The translations under genes were made by a program, and so were the position numbers. Below the pieces are notes generated by a model. That model did no database searches. It was given only the letters and a program-made list of their open reading frames with translations, and was not told the origin of the DNA. A DNA stretch of 64,000 nt from Hydnum rufescens UP504 (Eukaryota > Basidiomycota > Agaricomycetes > Cantharellales > Hydnaceae): NCBI GenBank assembly GCA_014904985.1, contig MU128922.1, positions 196,249-260,248 on the forward strand, given 5' to 3'. Within the stretch, counting starts at the first letter, position 1. Each line of letters opens with the position of its first letter. Of the stretch, positions 34,718-44,454 are shown one piece after another.

Positions 34718-34735
34718 TGGTGGTCCTTACAGGGG
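34718..34735 (+). other. Primer-binding site of the long family C element
   Basis: TGGTGGTCCTTACAGGGG two to three bases after the LTR. Same as in family A. Confidence 0.8.
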
Positions 34736-34817
34736 TGATTCTCATTTCGATAAACCTTTCACCTCTCCAAAAACATTCCACACCAGTAACATAACGACAT
34801 CAACAGACTCAGAAACA

Positions 34818-37619
34818 ATGGCCAGAGTAGCAAATCCACGTGCAATGCCATGGCCCACAGGCAGAGATGCTCCGCATTTTAAGGGAAAATGTCTTGACAA
34901 CTTCCTCCTTGACTACGAAGCTTGCTGTGATGAAGCCCTCTATGATGACCACAAGAAATGCAAGAACATTATCCGATTCTGCAGCAATAAAGAAGCTGAA
35001 CTACTAAAGAATCTCCCAGAAGTTAAGAACCCATCTACCTTTGAAGCCCTGGCTACTCGTCTCAGGAAACTTTATGGGCAGACAGACAGATGACAACGAT
35101 ATACTCGAGAACGACTAGCAGACTTCTGCCAACAGAAGAGAACAATTGTCAATGAGGCAGACCTGGACGAATACTATCGCGAATTTATCACTCAAGTGCA
35201 GTGTCTTGATGAAAAGAAAGTCCTAGCCGAACGAGACCGAGATGACCTTTTCTGGCAAGGGATTCCACGACGTCTCCAGAAAATTGTACTTCCATTATTC
35301 CGCTATGTCCCAGGATTCGATGACACAAAACCATTGGATTGCACAACAGCCTATGACACTATGAAAACCATACTCAAAGAGGATCTCTATTACAACTTCA
35401 GACATCTCAATAAGGATAGACCACGAACCACCACAAAGGCCAAGAAGTCTAAACCCAGAATCAGTTATTACAAATCACGCGGCAGATATAGTGACTCCTC
35501 AGATGAATCAGAAGCCTCAGAAAGTGAAGAAGAAAACAGTAACTCGGACAGCGAAAGTGAAGAAGAGCCAGTTGCCATATCACCTTCATCCATTAAAAAG
35601 GTCTCCACCAAATCAAAACCTATAGTCATTCCTTCACTACGCAATGTGACTGAACAAATCAGTGATCTCACACAGTCCTTCAATGAAATGAAAATTCACA
35701 TGGCACAGTCACAGCCAAATGGACAATCTCTTAATCCTTATATGCAACCTTCCCACTCAGAAACGCGGATTCAAGGAAGCCCAGCTACCTATCCAAACAA
35801 TCAGCCACTCGGGTCTAATCGTACTCAAGGCCCTAACATGTCAGCTGGTGCCACTCTCTGTTGGTTCTGTGACAAAACAGGAGCACATAACGTTGGAATG
35901 AAGAACTGTCCAGATGCTCAGGCTATGGTTCGCCAGGGCATTATCAAGTATTCTATCGAAGGAAGACTTGTAAAAATGGATGACACCCAACTACCACGAG
36001 GAATAGCAGGAAAAGGAGGAATTAAACAAGCCATTGTGGATGATATCAAACGAATCAGGGATGAATCCCCTCATCAACGAACCACTGGGGCAATCAGTAT
36101 TGTCGATAAAAATGGACACTCTCCCTTCACAACACACTCATATGCGATAGCAGCAGGTCCTTTCATATCTGCACCAGCTGCCAAAACAAATAAACCAGAT
36201 CATCGTCATAATCCCATGGGAGATAGAACCAATCAACGTCCAAAACATCGAATGTATGTTGATGTGCCTCCACGTGGCCCAACACAAGACAAACCTTCGG
36301 CTAATCAGCCAGACTCATTACCAATGAACCCAGAACCAGTACAGCCAGCCCCAGAGAAACCTCCGCAACCAAGTTATCCACCAGGAATACTGCCCTCCTC
36401 AATTCTAAATGAAGCAACAATGGAAAAGCCCACTCATAAGAAAACAAATCCTCCTCGAATTGATCCCCAAGAAGAAATGATAGACATTGAGATAGCTCGA
36501 CCAGAGAAACGAATCCCAAAGAATCCTCCAACATATCGTTTCACTACAGACTTTCAAGATGCTTGTGAAGACAAGGAAATAGCAAAGAAGGTGCTGAACC
36601 AAACAGTCGAAATAACTCTTGGAGACTTCCTTGGAACAGCCCATGGACCTGCAAAAATACTCGCAGCTGGACTTAAACTTAAACGCGAATATAATCCTAA
36701 ACATCGAGAGCCACTCACAGTCAATCATGCTACCATAAAACCGCGTTTTCCTGCAACAGAAGCCTCTGATTATGACTCTGATGATGAGGCAGAACTAGAA
36801 GACTACTATGATCTTATGATGACCAAGGATTTGGATGAAGAACCATACCCACAAACACAAACACGAGACCCTCATCAAGTTCAAGTAAATCTTGTAGGAG
36901 TCCTTGGACCAAACCCTTTGTTCGCCATGGATACAGGAAAAATTGCAGCTAAGGCAACAGGACAGAATGGGACCAAAGACGTCGTACTCATGATTGACAC
37001 CGGATCCGAATTAAACCTCATCTCCCAGGAAGTCCAGCAAAAGCTAAACATCCCAATAGACTATGATGGACAAAACTGGTCATTACAAGGAATCAACAGT
37101 GGACCTGAACCTCTGGTAGGATGTTGCCGAAATGTTCCAATTGAAATAGGAGGAATACGATTCGACCACCACTTCTTTGTCAAAAAGGGAAGCTTCGAAG
37201 GCCATGACATACTTCTTGGACAACCATGGCTAGTAGGAGTCGGGGCTCAAATAAAATACGAAGGAGCGACAGATGGAATTCATGGAATGGATATTCAAGT
37301 CTATGAAAAAGGAAACCCATCAGGATCCTCTGTCTCTCTCCATGCTCTTATGAATGAATCCCGAGAGCAGGACAAGCTTGTTCTTGCAGCAGCTGTAATA
37401 CCCCCAAACGAATGGCCATCAGAAACAAGTAAACCAGGTCCATCACAGCCGCGATATCGATATAAAACAAATGGAGTATCATTAATCCGAAACACACCCA
37501 AAACCTCACCAGAAAACTATGAATACTACCACACAGAAGCAACACCATCAGATCAATCATCAGAAGGGAACTCGCCATTCATCCCAACAATTGGTAGAGA
37601 GTTGTCAGAGGCCTTATGA
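34818..37619 (+). pseudogene. Family C gag-protease, one internal TGA
   Basis: Single frame from the ATG at 34818 to a TGA at 37617, interrupted only by a TGA at 35091-35093. Gag part: GRDAPHFKGK, a capsid-like helical region to about residue 200, a Ser/Glu-rich linker, then the knuckle CWFCDKTGAHNVGMKNC near 35870, with spacing CX2CX5HX6C instead of CX2CX4HX4C. Protease: VVLMIDTGSELNLIS (active Asp about residue 727) and DILLGQPWLVG. Gag packages the RNA and the protease matures the polyprotein. The frame continues beyond the 37617 TGA into pol, so pol may be a readthrough product or the TGA a mutation. Confidence 0.88.
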
Positions 37620-40130
37620 CTCCCAGAAACGCGTACAAAGGACTTCAACCTGAGCACAAACAAGTACCTCATGGATGCCATCATGAATAAAGACAGCCTT
37701 TCAGTGCAATACCTCCATGAAACTTGGAAATCATCCTCCGCAGTATCAGGAAATCAGCTTGAAGACAACCTTGTGCGCGTTTATAATGAACTAAAGCCAA
37801 ACCTTGTCAATAAATCTCCCGAAAAAGCGGAAAACTTCAGCTATCGTATTGGCCAAGTCATCAGGAATGCCAGGAAAACGAAATACAAAACTGTGGATAA
37901 GAAGAAGAATCCAATACCTTTGGGAGTCATTCGAAAACCAGTCATTCGTCTTCCCTACAAAAATCTTCTGCCAATAACACCTCTCATACTTCCCACGCAT
38001 CCTCCTAGCCTAAAAGACTTCCAATACACCAAGAAACTCACCCCAGAGCGCATTAAAAAAATAATTGAGAATATCCCCAATGACTTCCTTTCAGAAGAAG
38101 AACTGGATTTACTGCTCTATGTGGTTGCTCAAAGGGAAAGAGGTCTTGCATTCGACGAATCTGAACGAGGAATCTTCAAAACAAAATATTTCCCTGATTA
38201 TGTTATGGAAACAGTCCCTCACATTCCATGGGAACTGCCTCCAATTCGTCCACCAAAAGCTATTGTTGCAACACTTATCAAAATGATTAAAGATCAATTG
38301 GCAGCTGGAAAATACGAAACATCATGGTCCTCTTATCGTTCCCAAATGTTCGCAGTAGCAAAACCTAAAGGAGGCATTCGAATAGTCCATGATTTGCAAC
38401 CCCTAAACGCGGTTTCTGTTAAAGACTCAGGGTTACCACCAAACATCAATGATTTTGCAGACAGCTTTGTAGGACACTCAGTCTATATTGTCGCAGATCT
38501 CTATGCAGGATATGATGGACGACGACTAGCAGAAGAATCCCAGGAACTCACGACAAGCGATTCACCACTGGGACCTGTAAAGCTCACAACATTACCCCAA
38601 GGATACACAAACTCTATGCAAGAATTCATGAAAACAGTTACACATATGATTAGACCTATGATTCCAGACAAAGCTGAAGCCTTTGTGGACGATGTAGCTG
38701 GAAAAGGGCCAAAAACGCGGTACAATGATGAACCAATACCTGAAAACCCAAAGATTCGACGTTACATATGGGAATTCGCTCAGGTTGTTGATGAATTATT
38801 TGCCACCTTCATTGAAGCCGGATGTACAGCCTCTGGATCAAAACTCGTACTTGCTACACCACTTATACATATTGTGGGAAATGTATGTTCTATGGAAGGA
38901 AGAAGACCCCATCATGGAATCATCACAAAAATAAAGAACTGGCCTCGCCCAACGAATGTGACACAGGTCCGTGGATTCCTAGGAACAGTTGGAGTTGCTC
39001 GAAATTGGATTTGGCAATTTGCCAAGATAGCCAAACCTCTCACATTACTCACCAAGAAGACTCCCAATGAATTTGAATGGAACGATCAAGCTGAAGAAGC
39101 CATGAATCAGCTGAAAGAAGCATCCACAGACCTCCCAGCTCGAAAATCCTTGAACATTGACATAGCCAGAGTGTCGAAAGAAGACGAACGAACCTCGGAC
39201 TATGGTCTTGTAACACTTGCAGTGGACAGCTCCATCATTGCAGTAGGCTGGATCGAATATCAAACCTTGGAAGATGGGCGTCACCCCATTGTCTTTGGAT
39301 CAGTGACCAACAACGAAGCTGAAACCAAGTATTCCCAACCACAAATCGAATTAAAGGGGCTATTCAAAGCACTCAAAGCCCAAAGAAATGACCTCTGGGG
39401 AATCCATTTCAAAGTGGAAGTTGATGCCAAATTTCTAAAGCAAACTATCAACACACCAGGATTACCAAATGCGGCTATGTCACGATGGATTTCATATATT
39501 CAGCTATTTGATTTCGAATTATCCCATGTTCCAGCAACAAAACACCAAGGACCAGATGGATTATCCAGACGTCCAGCGCATGAAAATGACTCAGTCAACT
39601 CAGAAGATGAACTAGAACCAGATGAACCAGGCCATTTTATTACTGGGCCACGATCTCTTGAAGAATATGAACACTGGATCTTGCACAGTTCCTCAGCATC
39701 CATATTATCCACAACAAAAATCAAAAGGGAATCCTATGAAGACATCATGGAATTCAGGCAAAATAACACAATACTCTCAATTAGGCCACAAGAAAATGCA
39801 ACTAGGAATGGAGGATTTGTAGCTCTTTCATATCAAGCTCATCCAATAGTTCAAAAAGATTTCAGGACACTCTCCCAGCACTCACAGTCCCAGAACTCAC
39901 AGTCCCAACACTCACAACACCCAGAAACTGACTCAGAAATCAAAGAACATCCACACAAAATCAAGGATTCTGATGGAAAAGACTATTGGGACAGAATTCA
40001 ATTCTATTTAAAGCATTTAAAAATACCCCAGGAGTCAAGAACACCAAAACATTCATTCAGGCCACCAAGCACTATTTTATGTATCAAGGAACCCTGTGGA
40101 GAAGACCTAAGAATGGCCAATTGCCATTGA
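37620..40130 (+). CDS. Family C reverse transcriptase-RNase H
   Basis: In frame with gag-protease after the TGA at 37617-37619; the first ATG is at 37671. RT: YRSQMFAVAKPKGGIRIVHD, LPQGYTNSMQEF and active site EAFVDDVAG (FVDD, codons 38682-38693) where most Ty3 elements have YxDD, then RPTNVTQVRGFLGTVGVARN. RNase H: LVTLAVDSSIIAVGW, SQPQIELKGLFKALK, EVDAKFLKQ, HQGPDGLSRR. The frame ends at 40130, overlapping the integrase frame by 145 bp. No nonsense codons inside. This family groups visibly with family A and not with the chromovirus. Confidence 0.92.
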   Translation, partial: LPETRTKDFNLSTNKYLMDAIMNKDSLSVQYLHETWKSSSAVSGNQLEDNLVRVYNELKPNLVNKSPEKAENFSYRIGQVIRNARKTKYKTVDKKKNPIPLGVIRKPVIRLPYKNLLPITPLILPTHPPSLKDFQYTKKLTPERIKKIIENIPNDFLSEEELDLLLYVVAQRERGLAFDESERGIFKTKYFPDYVMETVPHIPWELPPIRPPKAIVATLIKMIKDQLAAGKYETSWSSYRSQMFAVAKPKGGIRIVHDLQPLNAVSVKDSGLPPNINDFADSFVGHSVYIVADLYAGYDGRRLAEESQELTTSDSPLGPVKLTTLPQGYTNSMQEFMKTVTHMIRPMIPDKAEAFVDDVAGKGPKTRYNDEPIPENPKIRRYIWEFAQVVDELFATFIEAGCTASGSKLVLATPLIHIVGNVCSMEGRRPHHGIITKIKNWPRPTNVTQVRGFLGTVGVARNWIWQFAKIAKPLTLLTKKTPNEFEWNDQAEEAMNQLKEASTDLPARKSLNIDIARVSKEDERTSDYGLVTLAVDSSIIAVGWIEYQTLEDGRHPIVFGSVTNNEAETKYSQPQIELKGLFKALKAQRNDLWGIHFKVEVDAKFLKQTINTPGLPNAAMSRWISYIQLFDFELSHVPATKHQGPDGLSRRPAHENDSVNSEDELEPDEPGHFITGPRSLEEYEHWILHSSSASILSTTKIKRESYEDIMEFRQNNTILSIRPQENATRNGGFVALSYQAHPIVQKDFRTLSQHSQSQNSQSQHSQHPETDSEIKEHPHKIKDSDGKDYWDRIQFYLKHLKIPQESRTPKHSFRPPSTILCIKEPCGEDLRMANCH

Positions 40131-41230
40131 AAGTTGTTAAAAACCCGGATGATCGAGCCCGCTTATGTAAAGCAGCACATGATGAATCAGGCCACCGTGG
40201 ACGAGACCCGACTTTCAAGAAATTATCCGATAGATTCTTTTGGCCAAACATGCTTTCCTATGTAGCCTGGTATTGCCGGACATGCCATGAGTGCCAATTA
40301 AGATCCACAACCCGACCAAAAATCACTTTAAGCCCGACCTACGTTAACACTATATTACGTAAATTTAATATGGACACGGTCCATATGCCGGTATCTAACG
40401 GATTCAAATATATCGTGGATCTCCGGGACGATCTCTCCGGATGGCTGGAAGCAAAAATGTTACGTAAGGCCTCTAGTAAAAACGTCGCCCGGTTTCTATT
40501 TGAGGACGTCATGTGCCGGTTCGGCTGCGTATTACAAATCACAACGGACAATGGAACGGAATTTGACGGATTAGTCCAAACAATGGCGGATGAATACAAC
40601 GTTCCAATTGTCCGAGCTGCGCCTTATCACCCGGAAGCAAATGGTATGATAGAACGCGGGCACAGGACTTGGATAAATTCGCTATTCGTCGCATGTAAAG
40701 GAAATCCAAGTAAATGGTCGAACTATTTTTATTCATGCATGTGGGCGGACCGGGTAACGGTAAAACGAACGACCGGCCACACCCCCTATTACCTACTCTA
40801 CGGAATAAATCACGTGTTTCCATTCGACATTACAGACGCATCATGGTACACATTAAAATGGGGAACAATCCAAACCACGGAAGAATTATTAGGAATCCGT
40901 GGGATCCAATTGGCGCATAGAGATGAAGATATTCAAGCCGCCTCAAATGACGTCCTTCAAGCAAGAATCCGAAGTGCTCAAGATTACGCCAGACGAAATG
41001 AAAATACGTTGGTAGACGGAAATTATCAAGCCGGTACAATTGTTCTAGTATTCAATTCCGTATTACAAATGCAACATGGACGAAAAGGGGAAATACGGTG
41101 GATTGGGCCATACCGAGTTCGGCATCACCATCCCCGCGGATCCTATCAACTAGCGGAATTAGATGGAACCCCAATCAATGGAATATTCGCCGGAAACCGC
41201 TTAAAAAATACCATATGCGCGACCAAATAG
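39986..41230 (+). CDS. Family C integrase
   Basis: Open in the -1 frame relative to RT. HHCC zinc-binding part: HDESGHRG ... CRTCHECQ. Catalytic core: FNMDTVHMP (D), ITTDNGTEFDG (D), EANGMIERGHRTW (E). C-terminal part has an SH3-like barrel with GTIVLVFNS and GEIRWIGPYRVRHHHPRGSY, and there is no chromodomain. It inserts the cDNA into the genome. The real product would be fused to RT. The nominal ATG at 39986 lies before the frame switch and is probably not a start. Base composition becomes CpG-rich from about 40140. Confidence 0.92.
   Translation: MGQNSILFKAFKNTPGVKNTKTFIQATKHYFMYQGTLWRRPKNGQLPLKVVKNPDDRARLCKAAHDESGHRGRDPTFKKLSDRFFWPNMLSYVAWYCRTCHECQLRSTTRPKITLSPTYVNTILRKFNMDTVHMPVSNGFKYIVDLRDDLSGWLEAKMLRKASSKNVARFLFEDVMCRFGCVLQITTDNGTEFDGLVQTMADEYNVPIVRAAPYHPEANGMIERGHRTWINSLFVACKGNPSKWSNYFYSCMWADRVTVKRTTGHTPYYLLYGINHVFPFDITDASWYTLKWGTIQTTEELLGIRGIQLAHRDEDIQAASNDVLQARIRSAQDYARRNENTLVDGNYQAGTIVLVFNSVLQMQHGRKGEIRWIGPYRVRHHHPRGSYQLAELDGTPINGIFAGNRLKNTICATK
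40016..40022 (+). promoter_or_regulatory. Possible -1 frameshift site T TTA AAA between RT and integrase
   Basis: The heptamer TTTAAAA sits exactly in the zero frame as T-TTA-AAA inside the overlap of the RT and integrase frames (39986-40130). A -1 slip here gives continuous RT-integrase. It fits the X-XXY-YYZ pattern of programmed sites. A simple 1-base indel is an equally good explanation. I did not find an obvious stem-loop downstream by eye. Confidence 0.35.
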
Positions 41231-41568
41231 CCACAACGGACATCGCCGGCAACAAGTTCCACAGCGCCACAGACCATAATTTAAATCAAAATAATGTAGC
41301 AAAATACACAAAAATCACAGACCAAGCCGTGATATACGAAGGAGAAACAAAAATAACGAGACAACTCTTCCCAGTATCACTCGGACCGGAAAATCAATTA
41401 AGAACCTACCTTTGGCCGCCGCCAAGAGCCACAGATTCGTGGGGCTATTGGGAAAATAAAATTGTGGAGTGGAAACGAAGGAACCTTCTCCAAGAAATCC
41501 TAGGGAACCCCTCGGAGGAGTCCCAGATCGCCGAATCCGCTTATGAATCCTCTGAAGAATGTCCATAA
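41215..41568 (+). CDS. Small ORF after integrase, 117 aa, unknown function
   Basis: The ATG at 41215 overlaps the last 16 bases of integrase in another frame. Words: TRQLFPVSLGPENQLRTYLW, PPPRATDSWGYWENKIVEWK, and an acidic tail AESAYESSEECP. It could be a separate ORF or the frameshifted C-terminus of pol. CpG-rich like the neighbouring integrase. No family recognised. Confidence 0.5.
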   Translation: MRDQIATTDIAGNKFHSATDHNLNQNNVAKYTKITDQAVIYEGETKITRQLFPVSLGPENQLRTYLWPPPRATDSWGYWENKIVEWKRRNLLQEILGNPSEESQIAESAYESSEECP

Positions 41569-42137
41569 AAGGAAAAATCTATTCTCAAAAAGGAAATCCC
41601 TGAAACAATCTCTACAAGCCGCATCACAAGACTACGACTAAAACTATAGATCTTAGACGACCCTATGAACATGAGGCCAAAAGAAATTTCGAATTGACGC
41701 CCTGGAGCCACGAAATGTTGAGTCGCGGAAAGTGCCGGAATTCGAAAAACTGTTACCGGTCTACGATAAAAACCTACTGCCACGCCAAAAATCAACGTCC
41801 TGCCTCTTCTGATCCCTCCCGCATCGCAGCAATGTGATCCTCCGATGTCTCTGATTCCCTACTCGAGCTTTAAGTTATGAAATATGGATCTCTGGCGACC
41901 CTTCCTTCTTATTTTTTTTCAGTATCTATTGTTCTGCGCGTACACTCAACGGCTCTACCAAATCGCCCCAGATGACGTTCGTATTACGACAAGGAAACAT
42001 ACGGGCAACATCTGACATGAGTGACACGAGTGTGGGGTAAGCCCAACAACTATAAAGGCGACACGAAAAACTAACAAGCTGTACCCCAGCCCACTATCCA
42101 CATCTATCACATTCTCTCCAATTCACACTTCTCTACC
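41569..42137 (+). promoter_or_regulatory. Non-coding spacer with a TATA-type promoter
   Basis: About 570 bp with no ORF of note. Near its end CAACTATAAAGGCGACACG (TATAAA at about 42051) lies about 85 bp before the ATG at 42138. The pyrimidine-rich stretch CACATTCTCTCCAATTCACA follows, typical of fungal transcription starts. It suggests that the next gene has its own promoter independent of the LTR. Confidence 0.55.
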
Positions 42138-43513
42138 ATGACCGACTCTGCTCACTTCGACTCGACCGCATCATCTGCTCAAGGCTACGTATTCGAATAT
42201 ATCCACATGCCTGCCCCTTCTCCTGCATTATCTATGATCTCCGCGGGTCCCAAGACCGATGAAGATCCGGTCTTCGTTTCGCTCATCAAAAAAGAAGAAA
42301 ATAAAACTAGCGAGGTACGATCAAAGTTCGGTTTGCGAACGAACCTCAAAAACTGACACAAACCTAGGGATTCTGGCCGGATTCTGTGAATACTTCGGGT
42401 GCCATTGTCAAACAGTACAATAACGACGAATCCTCCAAAGTCGACCAACTCGTGGGTCTCAGTTTCCAACGCACGCTCGATCCCCGCCTCACATTACACC
42501 CCTTCATCGATAACTTCTACCCGCAGACGCGGATCCCTCTTAACTCGCCTCCTCTCAGTACTGTTCAAATGCCTCTCCCTATATCGCAAAATATCGCCCC
42601 GTCAAATCAAAACGCGAAGGAAGAGAACGCCAAGCGACCTACAACCCTGACAGCACAGCAACTCCGCGAAATCTTCGACTCCTCCACAGAACCATCCACC
42701 AGATCGACCCGCTCATCGTTCCACCTCTCTTATTCCCCTCCACATCCCCCTCGCGCACCACGAAACTTCCACAAGCGCCCAATCAGTGTTCCACGGCCCG
42801 GCAAGAACAGCAACTCGTACCGAGCATGGCCCTCTTATCGCCAAGCAATCATTGATCGTGAACGGAACGCCGCTCAAAAGTTAGAAGAAGTACGGAAGAA
42901 CTACGAGATACAGCGAAGCGAAGACATAAAACGCCACGCGGATCTTCTAGACCAGCTGAGTCGCACGATCGCAAATCATAACCTACAAATGGACTCTCTC
43001 ACGCCCCCGTTGTCTCTTCTTTCGGCCACCCTGCACCAACGAGAAGCCGACCTGAACACAAAATCTGATGTTCTCAATAAACGCGACCTCAAGCTCCTCC
43101 GCGACGAATACTACGTATCCGCCTGGCGAGATCGCCTTCTTTATCCATCCACGTACCTTCACACATCGCAAGTTGACCGTCTCGCCCGTATTTTTATCCA
43201 GGCTGCCGACATAATACGACAAGAACATCGTATGGGTACACCCTACTCCGCCTTTATTCTTCATCGACACATTGCACCTGCTCTCTCTCAGCTATCGGCC
43301 TCACTTTCCACCTCGCACGACATGGCCCCTGCTATCGTGACCGATGACCGCGCATCAACTTACTACACGGTACACGTCCGAGATATCCAGTACGACCTTC
43401 AAAATAATGAATGGGATGAGTTCAAAGATACCATGACCGAGTTCAAGCTTAAGGAACTACCATCCAATCCCAGGATCGAAATTGTTTCGGATGATGACTC
43501 GAGTGGCTGGTAG
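42138..43513 (+). CDS. Spliced 440-aa coiled-coil protein, unknown function
   Basis: Exon 1 42138-42314, intron 42315-42367 (53 nt, GTACGA...CTGAC...CCTAG with a good branch site), exon 2 42368-43513. Splicing keeps the frame (...NKTSE joined to GFWPDSVNTSG). The protein has a Ser/Pro/Arg-rich N-terminal half, then a coiled coil (RNAAQKLEEVRKNYEIQRSE; later LNTKSDVLNKRDLKLLRDEY), a helical stretch LARIFIQAADIIRQEHRMG and an acidic end IEIVSDDDSSGW. No stops or frameshifts, high CpG, so it appears intact. It lies between integrase and the accessory ORFs: a cargo gene or a host gene is possible. I do not recognise it. Confidence 0.75.
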
Positions 43514-44226
43514 CCCATCGCAACATCTAAGGCTCTCCCAATCCTCTCTATCCCTCACCCAACTCAAATCCCCAATCATCACTACCCTCTCTCTTCATTA
43601 AACAAAAAATGTGCTTGCCCCAATGTACCATGTCTCTCACCTGAAAAGAAAAACCCCTCTCTCATCTTTCCTTTTTCTCTCCATGTAAAATCATGTCACC
43701 TAAAGGCAAATCAATGTTCCCTATTCTCTCAAAAATTCTCTAAGCCTAAAGGCTCTCTTTTCTACTTGAATCTTTTAAAAACTAACCTCGCCTGATATGT
43801 GAACTTGTGAACTTGTCAAAAAAAAAAAAAACAAAAAAAAACAATCAAAATCAAAAGAAAAGTCAAAATAAAAGTCAAAATAAAAAGTTATAACAAAGAA
43901 ACAAAGACATAACCCGTAAAAACCAATATTCCACAAGTCCATAACAACAAACCACCCTAATTAGAAGACTCGCGACTTAAACCGGTAAACAAAAACAACA
44001 GTCAATTAATCAAATTTCTCCGAATCCGAACCCGAACCCGAAACCAAACCGAGTGCCCTGAAAATCCGAAGGTCCTCTCAAGTCTAGATCATCTCGAATC
44101 TGTTCATAAAAGGCACTTCTCACAACAAAATCCTCTTTCCTCATCCCATCCACTGACTCTAAAAGAATGTATGTCAAAAACAATGCAACTTAGACAAATG
44201 CTTACCTAAAAAGGGGTAGAACGCTG
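43514..44226. other. Non-coding leader of the accessory region (copy 2)
   Basis: CT-rich then A-rich sequence aligning with 22440-22970 of copy 1. CpG is absent from about 43520 to 43970. It contains A-rich runs near 43820-43900. No ORF. Confidence 0.6.
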
Positions 44227-44454
44227 TTGAATATGCCTACCAACATACTCACCAATGGCATTTCCGAAACTCACACGGAACTCCCATCCGACCTTGATGA
44301 CATATACATCCCGGACAATATGACAGGATATATGATTTTCTTCGTACAGCACGTCAGGGACCGAAATGACCCAATCCTAAATCTTCACATTGGACAAAGG
44401 GGTTACTTTTGCCCCAACACAACGACCACAATCCAAACGTATACGATTGCCTGC
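44227..44454 (+). CDS. Accessory ORF a (copy 2), 5' part, split by a solo LTR
   Basis: Reads MPTNILTNGISETHTELPSD, IYIPDNMTGYMIFFVQHVRD, NDPILNLHIGQRGYFCPN, TYTIAC, without stops. The coding sequence resumes after the LTR at 46025 (LESYCVTREYSNDS ... VYLPMFTHCPPE) and ends at 46165-46167. Removal of the LTR would restore about 124 codons. The two TGA codons of copy 1 are sense codons here (CAA and CGA). Function unknown. Confidence 0.55.
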
